Positions 47,858 to 56,809 of a stretch of DNA of 64,000 nt are shown here, piece by piece. Position 1 is the first letter of the stretch. Each line of letters begins with the position of its first letter. Both the position numbers and the translations under genes were made by a program. Origin of the DNA: a halophilic archaeon SHRA6 (lineage in GTDB: Archaea; Halobacteriota; Halobacteria; Halobacteriales; Haloferacaceae); assembly GCA_005239175.1 (NCBI GenBank), contig SOPS01000001.1, positions 868,001 through 932,000 on the forward strand, given 5' to 3'. The notes below the pieces were generated by a model. The model made no database searches, was not told the origin of the DNA, and saw only the letters and a program-made list of their open reading frames with translations.

Positions 47858-48988
47858 ATGCGCCCGCTCTTCGCCCGCTATCCGTTCTTCGAAGCGGCTC
47901 GGGAGGCGGTTCGATCGGCCGATGTCGATCTCGGCACGCTCGTCAACTCCGCAGATCCGGCCGTCGATCGGGCCCACGAGCGGGTCAAACGCGCGCTGCT
48001 CGAAGGCACGGCAGCCTCCGAGACCCCCGAAGAGTGGACCGAAACACAGGAACTGCTGTCGTACCCGATCGCCCGAATCCTCGTCTCGCTCGTCGATTCG
48101 AGCGCGGCGGTCGACAAGTACGCCCAGGCAGAGGCAAAAACCGCGATCGAACGCCTCGAGGCCGATCTCGCGGCCGGAGACGACGACCTCCGCAGCACCG
48201 ATACCGACCGCCTCGACCGGGATCGCCTGTTGGACGAACTCGACCTCTCAGCGGCGGTGACACCCGATCGAAGCCACGAAGGAGCCGGGAGACAGCGTGG
48301 CGAAGTCGACACGACTCGCGCCCGCGAGAGCGATCAATTCTGGATCGATCTTGGGCCGTACCTCAAGCTCACGTCCGCGGAGTGGCGGCCAAGCTGGAAA
48401 CTCGTCAACCGCGAAGTGTGGGACGGCCGGGTTCGCGTCCAGCGCACGGAACTGAACCGGCTGCTTCGAGAGGCGATCGCCCAGCGAGTCGCCGAAGGCC
48501 TGCCGTTCGACGGGCTCTCACGCGAAGATCCGATCGCCACCGCCCTGTCGGATGAACTCTCAGACATCGAACGACTGCTCTCACAGCGAACAACTGTCGA
48601 GGAGATCGACTTCGTCGCCCGCGAGCTGTTTCCACCATGTATCGAAAATCTGCTGCAGAAAGCGGAAGCAGGCACCCAGCTTGAGCCCTTCGAGAGCTTC
48701 TCACTCATGGCGTTTCTCACCGGGATCGGGATGGATCCTGACGAGATCGTCGCCTTCTGTGCGGACGCCTCGCTCGATCCGGAGGGCATCCGCTACCAGA
48801 CGGAGTATCTGGCCGACGATCGCGGCACCCAGTACCCCCCGCCGACCTGCGAGACCCTCGCAGCGTACGGGTTATGTCACAATGAGGACGATCACTGGAC
48901 GGTCGCCGGCGATCCGCTCACCTACTACAAACGACAGCTCGACGAGCGGGGCGATTCGGTGACCGACTGGCGTGAGGCGAACGCGTAG
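47858..48988 (+). CDS. priL: DNA primase large subunit PriL
   Basis: A 376-aa regulatory subunit of the archaeal primase. The N-terminal RYPFFEAAREAV is typical. The four cysteines of the C-terminal 4Fe-4S domain are in FPPCIENLL, VAFCADASLD, PPTCETLAAYG and GLCHNEDD. It stabilises the catalytic PriS during primer synthesis. An acidic linker of about 40 residues sits in the middle. priS is not in the window. Confidence 0.93.
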   Translation: MRPLFARYPFFEAAREAVRSADVDLGTLVNSADPAVDRAHERVKRALLEGTAASETPEEWTETQELLSYPIARILVSLVDSSAAVDKYAQAEAKTAIERLEADLAAGDDDLRSTDTDRLDRDRLLDELDLSAAVTPDRSHEGAGRQRGEVDTTRARESDQFWIDLGPYLKLTSAEWRPSWKLVNREVWDGRVRVQRTELNRLLREAIAQRVAEGLPFDGLSREDPIATALSDELSDIERLLSQRTTVEEIDFVARELFPPCIENLLQKAEAGTQLEPFESFSLMAFLTGIGMDPDEIVAFCADASLDPEGIRYQTEYLADDRGTQYPPPTCETLAAYGLCHNEDDHWTVAGDPLTYYKRQLDERGDSVTDWREANA

Positions 48989-49014
48989 CTGACACGCGCT
49001 CCAGACAGTGGTGG

Positions 49015-49548
49015 TTACTCGATCGATCTTGTCTCAGCAGCCGCATCGATGAGTTCGTACGCCTTCGCTCGAAGACTGCCGGTCATGTGAAGACCGTGTG
49101 AGTCAATTCGATCGACGAGTGTGTACGCTTGCTCTCGAGGCAGTCCTTCTTTTACAGCCCTGACGACGACCCCAATCGTGCCCGTTACGGTTGCACCGAG
49201 ACCGCGAGCAGTAGTCCGAACACGCCGATCGTCAGAGATGATACCGACCGGACGATCCTCGGCCGTATACGCGAGAACCGCAGCAATGAGAAAGACATCA
49301 CCATTCTCATCTGTTTCAGCAAGGACCGTTTTGGCTTGCTCCAGCCGATCGTGAATACGCGGATCTGCCGTCTCGATATCGTCTGTCTCAACAAAGTGAC
49401 TGAGATTTGTTTTGGCGGGTTCTGTCGTCACCTCGTTTTTGACTGCTTGAAGGACAACAAGCGTCCCAGAAAAGCTGGTGAGGTGCTCGAGTTCGCCGAT
49501 CGCGCCGAGCGCAATGAGCGTCGTGGCATCACAAAAAATGCGCGTCAT
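49015..49548 (-). CDS. PIN-domain toxin (VapC-like)
   Basis: A 177-aa PIN nuclease fold. The acidic residues are in IFCDATTLIAL (Asp7), LQAVKNEVTTEP (Glu), ENGDVFLIAAVLAY (Asp) and GIISDDRRVRTTARG (Asp pair). PIN toxins cleave RNA. The partner antitoxin gene overlaps its start by 4 bases. The base composition is less GC-rich than neighbours, fitting a mobile module. Confidence 0.82.
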   Translation of the reverse strand: MTRIFCDATTLIALGAIGELEHLTSFSGTLVVLQAVKNEVTTEPAKTNLSHFVETDDIETADPRIHDRLEQAKTVLAETDENGDVFLIAAVLAYTAEDRPVGIISDDRRVRTTARGLGATVTGTIGVVVRAVKEGLPREQAYTLVDRIDSHGLHMTGSLRAKAYELIDAAAETRSIE

Positions 49549-49847
49549 AGCTCACGCGCAGCCGCAGCATCGAATTCGAGGTCTTCGGGAGAGAGCTGGG
49601 TCGTAAGGTTGTGTTCACGAGCGATCTCGAGCCACTCCGCGAGGCTCACGTTGGCAAGCCGGGCAGCTTCGTTGACCGAAATCTCTCCACTCTGATACCG
49701 TTCGATAGCAACGCGTCGGCGAATCGATGCGAGACCCTCAGCGAGTGCTTTGCGGATGACTGTACTCTTGTCTTCGTCTAAGAGTTCACTGATTGCCTCA
49801 AGTTCGTCTTCGTCGTCGTCGGGAACTCGCGCGCTAATCGAAGCCAT
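49545..49847 (-). CDS. antitoxin: ribbon-helix-helix plus UPF0175-like domain
   Basis: A 100-aa protein. Residues 1-45 form a ribbon-helix-helix DNA-binding fold (SISARVPDDDEDELEAISEL, then KSTVIRKALAEGL). Residues 50-100 are UPF0175-like (IERYQSGEISVNEAARLANV, then SLAEWLEIAREHNL), a usual partner of PIN toxins. Start ATG 49847 was chosen. It would neutralise the PIN protein and repress the operon through the palindrome just upstream. Confidence 0.82.
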   Translation of the reverse strand: MASISARVPDDDEDELEAISELLDEDKSTVIRKALAEGLASIRRRVAIERYQSGEISVNEAARLANVSLAEWLEIAREHNLTTQLSPEDLEFDAAAAREL

Positions 49848-49853
49848 GTATAC

Positions 49854-49866
49854 AATGTAGTACATT
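49854..49866. promoter_or_regulatory. palindromic operator of the toxin-antitoxin pair
   Basis: AATGTA-G-TACATT is a perfect 6-bp inverted repeat 7 bases before the antitoxin ATG. A TATA-like CTTATGTG (minus) lies just beyond it at about 49872-49879, so a bound antitoxin would cover the transcription start. Confidence 0.55.
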
Positions 49867-49979
49867 GAAACACATAAGTGTGCCCGCCAGTGGAAACAAC
49901 TGTGTATTGAACCGCAATGTTGGCGAGATCGATCTCAAAAGCAATCAGCAACCGAACCCCGACGATCGACCTTCAGCGC

Positions 49980-50183
49980 TCACTTTTTCGCGAGGAACAG
50001 CCCGATCGCGGCCATCACGATGATGAATCCGGTTATCGCGCCGACAACGGCGATCGCACCGTCGGGAGTAAGCCCGTTCGTCGTGTTCTCCGCGGAACCA
50101 ATAGCCAACAGCCCGGCAAAAAAGAGCACGACTGCGGCGAGAGAAAAGGCGATCTGCCGGAGATACTCCCGATCTACGTCCAT
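49980..50183 (-). CDS. small two-helix membrane protein (DUF7472-like)
   Basis: A 67-aa protein with two membrane segments: QIAFSLAAVVLFFAGLLAIG and AIAVVGAITGFIIVMAAIGL, joined by an extracytoplasmic loop containing NTT. It starts at ATG 50183; a longer upstream frame is out of character. Function unknown; the family name is from memory. Confidence 0.65.
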   Translation of the reverse strand: MDVDREYLRQIAFSLAAVVLFFAGLLAIGSAENTTNGLTPDGAIAVVGAITGFIIVMAAIGLFLAKK

Positions 50184-50244
50184 GCGGTCGACTCTGATCG
50201 CTCGGGTCAAAAGGACTTCGAAACGATCGACGCGTTCAGCACGG

Positions 50245-50874
50245 TCACCGATCGGCCACAACCGTCTCGCCGGCCCGGACGCGATCACCGCGCTCGACAC
50301 ACACATCCGCAAGGCTGTACCGTGGCGGTAACAGCACATCTGCCCGGCTGCCGAAGGAGACGTGCCCGATCCGATCGCCGCGGTGAACCTCCTGACCCGA
50401 AGCGACTGAGGGGTGAATCCGACGCGCGAACCAGCCGGCGATGAGCGCGACCTCGTAGCCGTCGAGGTCGATCACGACCCGCTCGTTTCGATCGGAGTCT
50501 TTCGAGAACGCGGGCTTGTACGCGCCGGGTTGGTGGTCGACCGATCGAACCGTCCCGCCCGCCGGCGCGCGGTTGACGTGCACGTCGGTGACGTTCATGA
50601 ACACGCCCACCCGGACCCGTTGGCGTCCGTTTTCATCGGATTCAGTTCTGATGACCGAGACTCTGCCGTCGGCGGGGGAGACAAATCCAGTCTCCGGCGG
50701 CGATCGATCGGGATCGCGGTGGAACCACAGCACGAAAATTCCGAGCACGAGCGCGGCGATCGCCGCCGGAAAGGCGATCGGGACGAGGAGCACCGCGCCC
50801 ACAAATGCGAGAACAGCGTATCGCCATGCGCCCGGCGCGACGGCGATCGACGGAAGCGACGGTTGGGGACTCAT
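50245..50874 (-). CDS. pssD: archaetidylserine decarboxylase (protein-sorting type, PssD)
   Basis: A 209-aa phosphatidylserine-decarboxylase family enzyme. The N-terminal segment (VLAFVGAVLLVPIAFPAAIA) is a membrane anchor. The autocleavage site is FGSRAD, Gly175-Ser176, which creates the pyruvoyl group. In haloarchaea this short form makes archaetidylethanolamine, used in archaeosortase-linked lipid anchoring of surface proteins. It overlaps rfcC by 4 bases; PssA is not in the window. Confidence 0.9.
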   Translation of the reverse strand: MSPQPSLPSIAVAPGAWRYAVLAFVGAVLLVPIAFPAAIAALVLGIFVLWFHRDPDRSPPETGFVSPADGRVSVIRTESDENGRQRVRVGVFMNVTDVHVNRAPAGGTVRSVDHQPGAYKPAFSKDSDRNERVVIDLDGYEVALIAGWFARRIHPSVASGQEVHRGDRIGHVSFGSRADVLLPPRYSLADVCVERGDRVRAGETVVADR

Positions 50875-51902
50875 GCGGGGGCGGGCTCGCGGAGTTCAGT
50901 TCGACCAGCCGCCCATGCGCCAAGCAGGTGGGTGAGGTGGATTGTGTCATTGAGCCCGGTCACGAGGTCGAAATCTGCCTCGCCAGCGAGCATGTGCAGG
51001 CGTGCGACCGACGCAGCGTCGAAGTCGCCCTTCCGGGAAACTCTGAGGAGTTCTTCGAGCAGCGTCTTGCCGTCGTACCCCGAGTCGAGCAGGTCGTCGA
51101 TCGTCTTTCTGGCGTCTTTCAGATCACCGGTTCGCGCCGCCGACAACGCCGACAGCAGGGCATCGTCGTCGCCGATCTCCCCAAGTGTCTCGTAGGCGGC
51201 CTGCATCGTCACTGCCTCCGAGCCCGCAGCGGTCGTTTGAGCGGTCAAAATCGCCTTTCGGAGGTTGCCGCCGGCGGCGCTGGCGATGAATTCGAGGCCG
51301 TCGACGTCGTAGTCAACGTCCTCGGCTGTACAGATCGCTTCGAGCACCTCGATCGTCTCGTCGATCGTCGGCGATCGAACCGGGACTGGGAAACACCGCG
51401 ATCGGATCGGTGCGATGAGTTTCGAAGGCTGTCGCGTCGCGAGCACAAACTGGGTGGTCCGGTGGTGTTTTTCCATTACCCGCCGGAGTGCCTGCTGGAA
51501 GTCCTCGCGGATCGCTTCGGCGTTGTCGAGGACGATCGTCTTGTAGGTTCCTGACACCGGCGCGTAGCTCGCAGACTCTTTGAGGACGCGGTTGATCATG
51601 TCGCGTTTTGCCATCCGACTGCGACCCGTGAGAAACTGCGAGAAGCGCGGATCGCTTCGGATCTCCTTTTTTGTGCGCCCGAAGAAGTCCGCGACGTTGA
51701 TCTCGATGAGGTCGCTGTCGGAGTCCTCGTGGGCTGCGTCCGCAAGCGCTCTGACGGCAGCGGTCTTGCCGACGCCTTTCGGTCCCTGTACCACGAGGTT
51801 CATCGGCTCGTCGACCGCGCGACGCAGTCGGCTTCGGACCGGCTCCTGTGGGAGGTCTTCGATCGCCGGCGCATGCGTGTCGATCCAGAGCGGCCCGTCC
51901 AT
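50871..51902 (-). CDS. rfcC: replication factor C subunit RfcC (clamp loader)
   Basis: A 343-aa AAA+ protein. Walker A is VQGPKGVGKTAAVRAL, the Walker B position reads IVLDNAEA instead of LDEADS/T, and the SRC motif is RSRCFPVPV. The altered Walker B suggests a weakly active or inactive ATPase subunit within the heteropentamer that loads PCNA. It is coupled to pssD, an arrangement I recall in other haloarchaea. ATG 51902. Confidence 0.87.
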   Translation of the reverse strand: MDGPLWIDTHAPAIEDLPQEPVRSRLRRAVDEPMNLVVQGPKGVGKTAAVRALADAAHEDSDSDLIEINVADFFGRTKKEIRSDPRFSQFLTGRSRMAKRDMINRVLKESASYAPVSGTYKTIVLDNAEAIREDFQQALRRVMEKHHRTTQFVLATRQPSKLIAPIRSRCFPVPVRSPTIDETIEVLEAICTAEDVDYDVDGLEFIASAAGGNLRKAILTAQTTAAGSEAVTMQAAYETLGEIGDDDALLSALSAARTGDLKDARKTIDDLLDSGYDGKTLLEELLRVSRKGDFDAASVARLHMLAGEADFDLVTGLNDTIHLTHLLGAWAAGRTELREPAPA

Positions 51903-51981
51903 TAGGGACGACTCAGCGATCGGACGGTAAGAATCGGTCGGTTCCGAAGCCGGTTTATCGATTGGTCGATGAGACGCAGGT

Positions 51982-52917
51982 ATGTCTTTACGCGTGACGT
52001 TTCTCGGGACCAGCGGGGCTGTCCCAACCACCCGCCGGGCGCCGAGCGCGGTGCTCGTCAACCGCGAGGGCGATCGCCTCTTGTTCGACTGCGGTGAGGG
52101 TACCCAACGACAGATGATGCGCTTTGGAACCGGGTTCAACGTCTCGCATCTCTTTGTGACTCACCTCCACGGCGATCACGTCCTCGGGATTCCGGGACTG
52201 ATCCAGAGCTGGGATTTCAACGATCGTGACGCCTCCCTCGCCATCCACGTCCCGCCGGGAACCAGACAGGAAATCAAAGACCTCACCCAGGCCGCAGGCC
52301 ACCGGCCGGGGTTCCCCATCAGGATCAACGAGGTCGCCCCGGGGAACGTCGCCCTGCGGATGGAAGACTACGAGGTCCGAGTCTTCGAGACGAATCATCA
52401 CACGCGAGCACAGGGATATGCACTGGTCGAGGACGATCGCCCCGGTCGGTTCGATCGCGACACCGCAGAACACGAACTCGAAATCCCGCCCGGGCCCGCC
52501 TACGGCCGGTTGCATCGCGGCGAAAGCGTCGAACTGGATGATGGTCGCGTCATCGATCCCGAGCAGGTCGTTGGCGAGCCGCGACCGGGGCGACGAGTCG
52601 TCTACACCGGCGACACGCGGCCAGTCGGAGCGACCGTCGAGGCAGCCACGGATGCCGATCTGTTGATCCACGACGCAACGTTCGCTGAGGACGATGCCGG
52701 TCGGGCGCGACAAACGGCCCACTCGACGGGTCGTGAGGCGGGGAGCATCGCGAGTCAGGCCGGCGCGAAGCGACTCGCGCTGACCCATATCTCCTCGCGA
52801 TATGCGGGTGATGCGTCGGCGATTCGCGAAGAGGCCGCCGCCGAGTTCGGCGGCGAGGTGTTCATCGCCGAGGACGGCCAACGGATCGAGGTTCCGTTCC
52901 CGGACGCAGACGAGTAA
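51982..52917 (+). CDS. rnz: ribonuclease Z (tRNA 3' processing)
   Basis: A 311-aa metallo-beta-lactamase-fold endonuclease. N-terminal VTFLGTSGAVPTTRRAPSA, the zinc motif THLHGDHVLGIPGLI, the exosite-region loop with VPPGTRQEIKDL, and C-terminal HSTGREAGSIASQAGAKRLA and HISSRY are all present. It removes the 3' trailers of tRNA precursors. Divergent from rfcC. Confidence 0.95.
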   Translation: MSLRVTFLGTSGAVPTTRRAPSAVLVNREGDRLLFDCGEGTQRQMMRFGTGFNVSHLFVTHLHGDHVLGIPGLIQSWDFNDRDASLAIHVPPGTRQEIKDLTQAAGHRPGFPIRINEVAPGNVALRMEDYEVRVFETNHHTRAQGYALVEDDRPGRFDRDTAEHELEIPPGPAYGRLHRGESVELDDGRVIDPEQVVGEPRPGRRVVYTGDTRPVGATVEAATDADLLIHDATFAEDDAGRARQTAHSTGREAGSIASQAGAKRLALTHISSRYAGDASAIREEAAAEFGGEVFIAEDGQRIEVPFPDADE

Positions 52918-53004
52918 GCGCGCTGTCCGTTCCTGATCGACCGATCCGTCGTCTGGTGGTCCCTCGGCGTGGGCTATTTATTTGCTGATACCGTATCCTG
53001 CGGC

Positions 53005-54975
53005 GTGAACGCCCGGACACACGCGCTGGATTCGGTGGTCTTCGGCGTCGACATCCAAAGCGGCGACATCCGTGGGGACGCGCCATCGTACGCGCTCGTG
53101 ATCCTCGATGACGGCTCCGTGACCCGGGACGTCGTCTCCTACCGGAAGCTCTTGCGGCTGATCGATTCAACGGAGCCCGCACTGATCGGGACCGACAACG
53201 CCTACGAACTCGCAGAGGACAAAGGCGCGCTGGTGCAGTTGCTGCGATCGCTTCCGTCTTCGACAAAACTCGTGCAGGTTACCGGCGCAGAGCGCCCTGA
53301 GCCGCTTTCGCGAGTCGCCTCCAGACACGGCGTGCCGTACGACAAAAAGCCGATGCGAGAGGCCGAAGCCGCCGCGCGCCTCGCCGCGATGGGCGTCGGC
53401 CACGAGGTCGCTGCCTTCACGAACACGACGACTGTGAAAGTCTCTCGGGGCCGATCGACCGGCAAGGGCGGGTGGAGCCAGGATCGCTACACTCGCCGGA
53501 TTCACGGCAACGTCCGCAAACGCGCCCGCGAAGTCGAATCGAAGCTCGACGACGCCAGTCTTGCGTACGAGATGGACGTGACCGAGAAGTACGGCGGCTA
53601 CTCGAACGCCGTTTTCACCGTCGAGGCCACCCCCGACGAGTTGCCGGTGTCGGCGAACCGATCGGGCGACACGCGGATCGAAATCGAGCGCGAACGCCTC
53701 GACGGGATCGAGTACCGGCCGCTCGTCCAGCGACGCGATCGGGTGATCGTGGGGATCGACCCGGGAACGACAACCGGCGTGGCGATCGTCTCCCTCGACG
53801 GGCGCGTGCTCGAAACGTACTCCAGTCGGACCGACGACACTGCCGCCGTGACCGAGTGGATCATCGAACACGGCCGGCCGGTGATCGTCGCCGCGGACGT
53901 CTATCCGATGCCAGAGACCGTCGAGAAGTTCCGCCGGAGCTTCGACGCCGCCGGCTGGAATCCCAACAGCGACATCCCGGTCGACGAAAAGCTCCACCGG
54001 ACCCGCGAGGAGAGCTACGAGAACGACCACGAGCGCGACGCGATGGCGGCGGCGCTGTACGCCTTCGACGACCATGCCGAGCAGTTCGATCGTATCACCG
54101 AGAAGACTCCGCCGGCGTTCGATCGCGAAGAGGTCATCGCGAAGGTCGTGGCCGGCGAGCACTCCGTCGAGACCGCGTTGAATGCCCTGTCGGACGATGA
54201 CGACACAACCGAAGCGGACACCAGCCAGCCGGAGCCCGAGCGAACACCCGAACAAAAGCGGATCGCCGCGCTCGAAGAGCAGGTCGATCGCCTCTCGGGG
54301 CACGTCGAAACGCTCAAAGCAAAACTTGACGAACGCGACGAAACGATCGAGTCGTACAAAGAACAGCTCACCGAGGCCAAGCGAAAAGAGCGCCGTGAGG
54401 CGCGCGAACGACGAGAGGTCACCCGGCTCAAGCGCGAGATCGATCGCCTCGAACGCGAACGCGACGACGCCGAAGCGCGTGCGGATGAACTCGACGCGAA
54501 GCTCGAACGGCTCAAGCGTCTCTGGAAGCTCGATCATTCCGATTTCTCGGATATCGCGGAGGGACGAAACCTCGTCTCGGTCAAAATCGTCGAGCAGTTT
54601 ACCAAGGGAGCGATCGCCGACGCCGAGGAAGCCTACGGCCTCGCGTCCGGAGACGTCATCTACCTCCGGGATGCCAGTGGCGCGGGCCGAAGCACGGCCC
54701 AACGGCTCGTTGACGTTGACCCGCGGATCGTTCTGCGCGATGGCGGGCTCTCGGATATCGCCTCAGAGCTGCTATTCGAGGCGGACATCCCGGTCGCACC
54801 CGCCGAGGAGGTGACGATTCAGGAGGTCGACGAACTCGCGGTCGCCCGAGAAGACGAGATTCAGGCGGCGATCGCCGGCTGGGAAGAGCGTGCCGCCGAA
54901 CGCGAGCGAGAAAAGAGCGCAAATATGGTCGATCAGATTATCAGCGAACACCGTGCGGACGGCCGCAGCGGTTGA
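53005..54975 (+). CDS. DUF460 family RNase H-like protein with coiled coil
   Basis: A 656-aa protein. It has two RNase H-like segments (VVFGVDIQSGDIRGDAPSYA and [19 protein letters not shown]) with a later acidic DHERDAMAAALYAF, suggesting a RuvC-type nuclease fold. Residues about 410-520 are a long charged coiled coil. The C-terminal part resembles a nucleotide-binding sensor. Start: a GTG at 53005, because a TATA-like CTATTTATT at 52973-52981 sits about 27 bases before it; the GTG at 52969 would precede the promoter. Function unknown. Confidence 0.78.
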   Translation: MNARTHALDSVVFGVDIQSGDIRGDAPSYALVILDDGSVTRDVVSYRKLLRLIDSTEPALIGTDNAYELAEDKGALVQLLRSLPSSTKLVQVTGAERPEPLSRVASRHGVPYDKKPMREAEAAARLAAMGVGHEVAAFTNTTTVKVSRGRSTGKGGWSQDRYTRRIHGNVRKRAREVESKLDDASLAYEMDVTEKYGGYSNAVFTVEATPDELPVSANRSGDTRIEIERERLDGIEYRPLVQRRDRVIVGIDPGTTTGVAIVSLDGRVLETYSSRTDDTAAVTEWIIEHGRPVIVAADVYPMPETVEKFRRSFDAAGWNPNSDIPVDEKLHRTREESYENDHERDAMAAALYAFDDHAEQFDRITEKTPPAFDREEVIAKVVAGEHSVETALNALSDDDDTTEADTSQPEPERTPEQKRIAALEEQVDRLSGHVETLKAKLDERDETIESYKEQLTEAKRKERREARERREVTRLKREIDRLERERDDAEARADELDAKLERLKRLWKLDHSDFSDIAEGRNLVSVKIVEQFTKGAIADAEEAYGLASGDVIYLRDASGAGRSTAQRLVDVDPRIVLRDGGLSDIASELLFEADIPVAPAEEVTIQEVDELAVAREDEIQAAIAGWEERAAEREREKSANMVDQIISEHRADGRSG

Positions 54976-55000
54976 GACGGTTGCGTGGGCGGCTGTCGAA

Positions 55001-55060
55001 TCGATCGACACAGTCGCACACACCCAGGTCGGATCGATCGACACAGTCGCACACATCCAG
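55001..55060. repeat. 33-bp tandem duplication after the DUF460 gene
   Basis: Two copies, at 55001 and 55034, share TCGATCGACACAGTCGCAC and the following bases, in the DUF460-tyrS gap. Confidence 0.88.
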
Positions 55061-55094
55061 AAGTCATATGACCGACCCCGGCTGAACGGAACAC

Positions 55095-56081
55095 ATGGAC
55101 GCCTACGAGTTGATCATGCGAAACGCCTCCGAGGTCGTTACCGAGGAGGAGGTGCGTGCGCTAGCTGCCGATTCGGACGGAAAACGGGCGTACGTCGGCT
55201 ACGAGCCCTCGGGCGTCCTCCACATCGGCCACATGCTCACCGCGACAAAGCTGATCGACCTCCAGGAGGCCGGGTTCGAGATCACCGTGTTGCTTGCGGA
55301 CGTTCACGCCTACCTCAACGGCAAGGGCACCTTCGAGGAGATCGAAGCGACCGCCGAGCGGATGAAAGAGCAGTTCATCGCCTACGGGCTCGACGAGGAC
55401 AAAACTGAGTTCGTCCTTGGATCGACGTTCCAGTTCGATCGCGAGTACATCCTCGATCTGCACGCACTCGAACTCGAAACGTCGCTGTCGCGGGCCGAAC
55501 GGGCAATGGCTGAGATCAAAAGCGGTGACACGGTCAGGGTCTCACAGGCGGTGTACCCGCTGATGCAGGCACTTGACATCGTCTACCTTGACGTCGATCT
55601 TGCCGTCGGCGGGATGGAACAGCGGAAGGTCCACATGCTCGCCCGCGACACCTTGCCGTCGATCGGCGAGGACGCGCCAACCAGCCTGCACACGCCGCTC
55701 ATCGCTGATTTAGAGACAGGGATTGGCAAGATGTCCTCAAGCGGGGGGACGACGATCTCGATGGAGGACTCCACAGCAGCGATTGAGGAGAAAGTCAACG
55801 CCGCCTTTTGTCCGCCGACAGCCGATCCCGATCCCGATGATGAGGGTCGCGAACGCGAGAACCCGGTGTTGCAGATTTTCGAATATCACGTGTTCCCGCG
55901 CTTCGAGACGGTAACGGTCGAACGCCCCGACAAGTACGGTGGGAATCTCGAGTACGACAGCTACGCGGCGCTGGAGGCGGATATGGAGTCCGGCGAACTG
56001 CATCCGATGGACGCGAAGGGTGCACTCGCGGATGCGCTCGATCGGCTCATTGAACCCGGTCGCAAACAGCTCGAAGCGTAG
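55095..56081 (+). CDS. tyrS: tyrosyl-tRNA synthetase
   Basis: A 328-aa archaeal TyrRS of class I. Motifs: YEPSGVLHIGHMLTATK (HIGH), the Tyr-binding SQAVYPLMQALD and GGMEQRKVHMLARD, and GIGKMSSSGGT (KMSKS equivalent). It lacks the bacterial S4-like tail, as expected in archaea. Length is normal. Confidence 0.96.
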   Translation: MDAYELIMRNASEVVTEEEVRALAADSDGKRAYVGYEPSGVLHIGHMLTATKLIDLQEAGFEITVLLADVHAYLNGKGTFEEIEATAERMKEQFIAYGLDEDKTEFVLGSTFQFDREYILDLHALELETSLSRAERAMAEIKSGDTVRVSQAVYPLMQALDIVYLDVDLAVGGMEQRKVHMLARDTLPSIGEDAPTSLHTPLIADLETGIGKMSSSGGTTISMEDSTAAIEEKVNAAFCPPTADPDPDDEGRERENPVLQIFEYHVFPRFETVTVERPDKYGGNLEYDSYAALEADMESGELHPMDAKGALADALDRLIEPGRKQLEA

Positions 56082-56117
56082 CCTGACGCCGTATTTTCGT
56101 TCTTATACGCTTATTGA

Positions 56118-56303
56118 TCAGCCCATCCCAAACAGCCGCATTACGTTCGCGGCGATCCCGCGGGCGACGAGCGCAACCCCCGCGAGCGCGAACATCATCC
56201 CCGCGCCGATGACAGGATCGCGGACGGAAATTACCCCAACGCCCACGAGGATCAAGACGATACCAACGATACCGACGTAGCCGAGCGTGTCGATCGCGTT
56301 CAT
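56118..56303 (-). CDS. small membrane protein (DUF7470-like)
   Basis: A 61-aa protein with two helices (GIVGIVLILVGVGVISV and GAGMMFALAGVALVARGI) separated by RDPVI. Such short proteins are common in haloarchaea; function unknown. It is convergent with tyrS. Confidence 0.65.
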   Translation of the reverse strand: MNAIDTLGYVGIVGIVLILVGVGVISVRDPVIGAGMMFALAGVALVARGIAANVMRLFGMG

Positions 56304-56457
56304 GTCCGCATCTGCTTGCAGGATCCTGTAAACGCTGTCGATCGACGGTTGTTCGGTCTGTGTTCGAACACGAACGCTCCCGACGACCGGCGATGACGGT
56401 CCACATGTGACGCGAATCCCCCGAATTTAACCCCAACGCCAACGAATGAGCCGATAC

Positions 56458-56742
56458 ATGACGGAGAACGACGGCCGCCGCGACCTCCGAATGCCTGACG
56501 AGGACGAGGTGTTCGCGGAGGTTACGGACATGCTCGGGGCGAATCGCGTGAGAGTTCGCTGTGCGGACGGAGTCGAGCGGACCGCCCGGATCCCCGGACG
56601 AATGCAAAAGCGTATCTGGATTCGCGAGGGCGACATCGTCCTCGTCGAGCCGTGGGACTGGCAAGACGAGAAGGGGGATATCGCCTGGCGCTACGAGAAG
56701 TCCGAAGCCGATCAGCTCCGACGGGAAGGCCACATTCAATAA
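56458..56742 (+). CDS. eif1A: translation initiation factor eIF-1A
   Basis: A 94-aa OB-fold factor. The core reads [20 protein letters not shown], then [20 protein letters not shown], as in all archaeal eIF1A. It binds the ribosomal A site during initiation. I used [10 protein letters not shown] at 56458, which fits a leaderless start from the TATA-like AATTTAAC at 56424-56431; ATG 56446 (4 residues longer) is possible. Confidence 0.94.
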   Translation: MTENDGRRDLRMPDEDEVFAEVTDMLGANRVRVRCADGVERTARIPGRMQKRIWIREGDIVLVEPWDWQDEKGDIAWRYEKSEADQLRREGHIQ

Positions 56743-56809
56743 CACGGTTTGTCTCTGCTCTCGCCTGTCAGTAGTGACACGTCTCGACGGTCACAGCGTC
56801 GGTAGGTGA

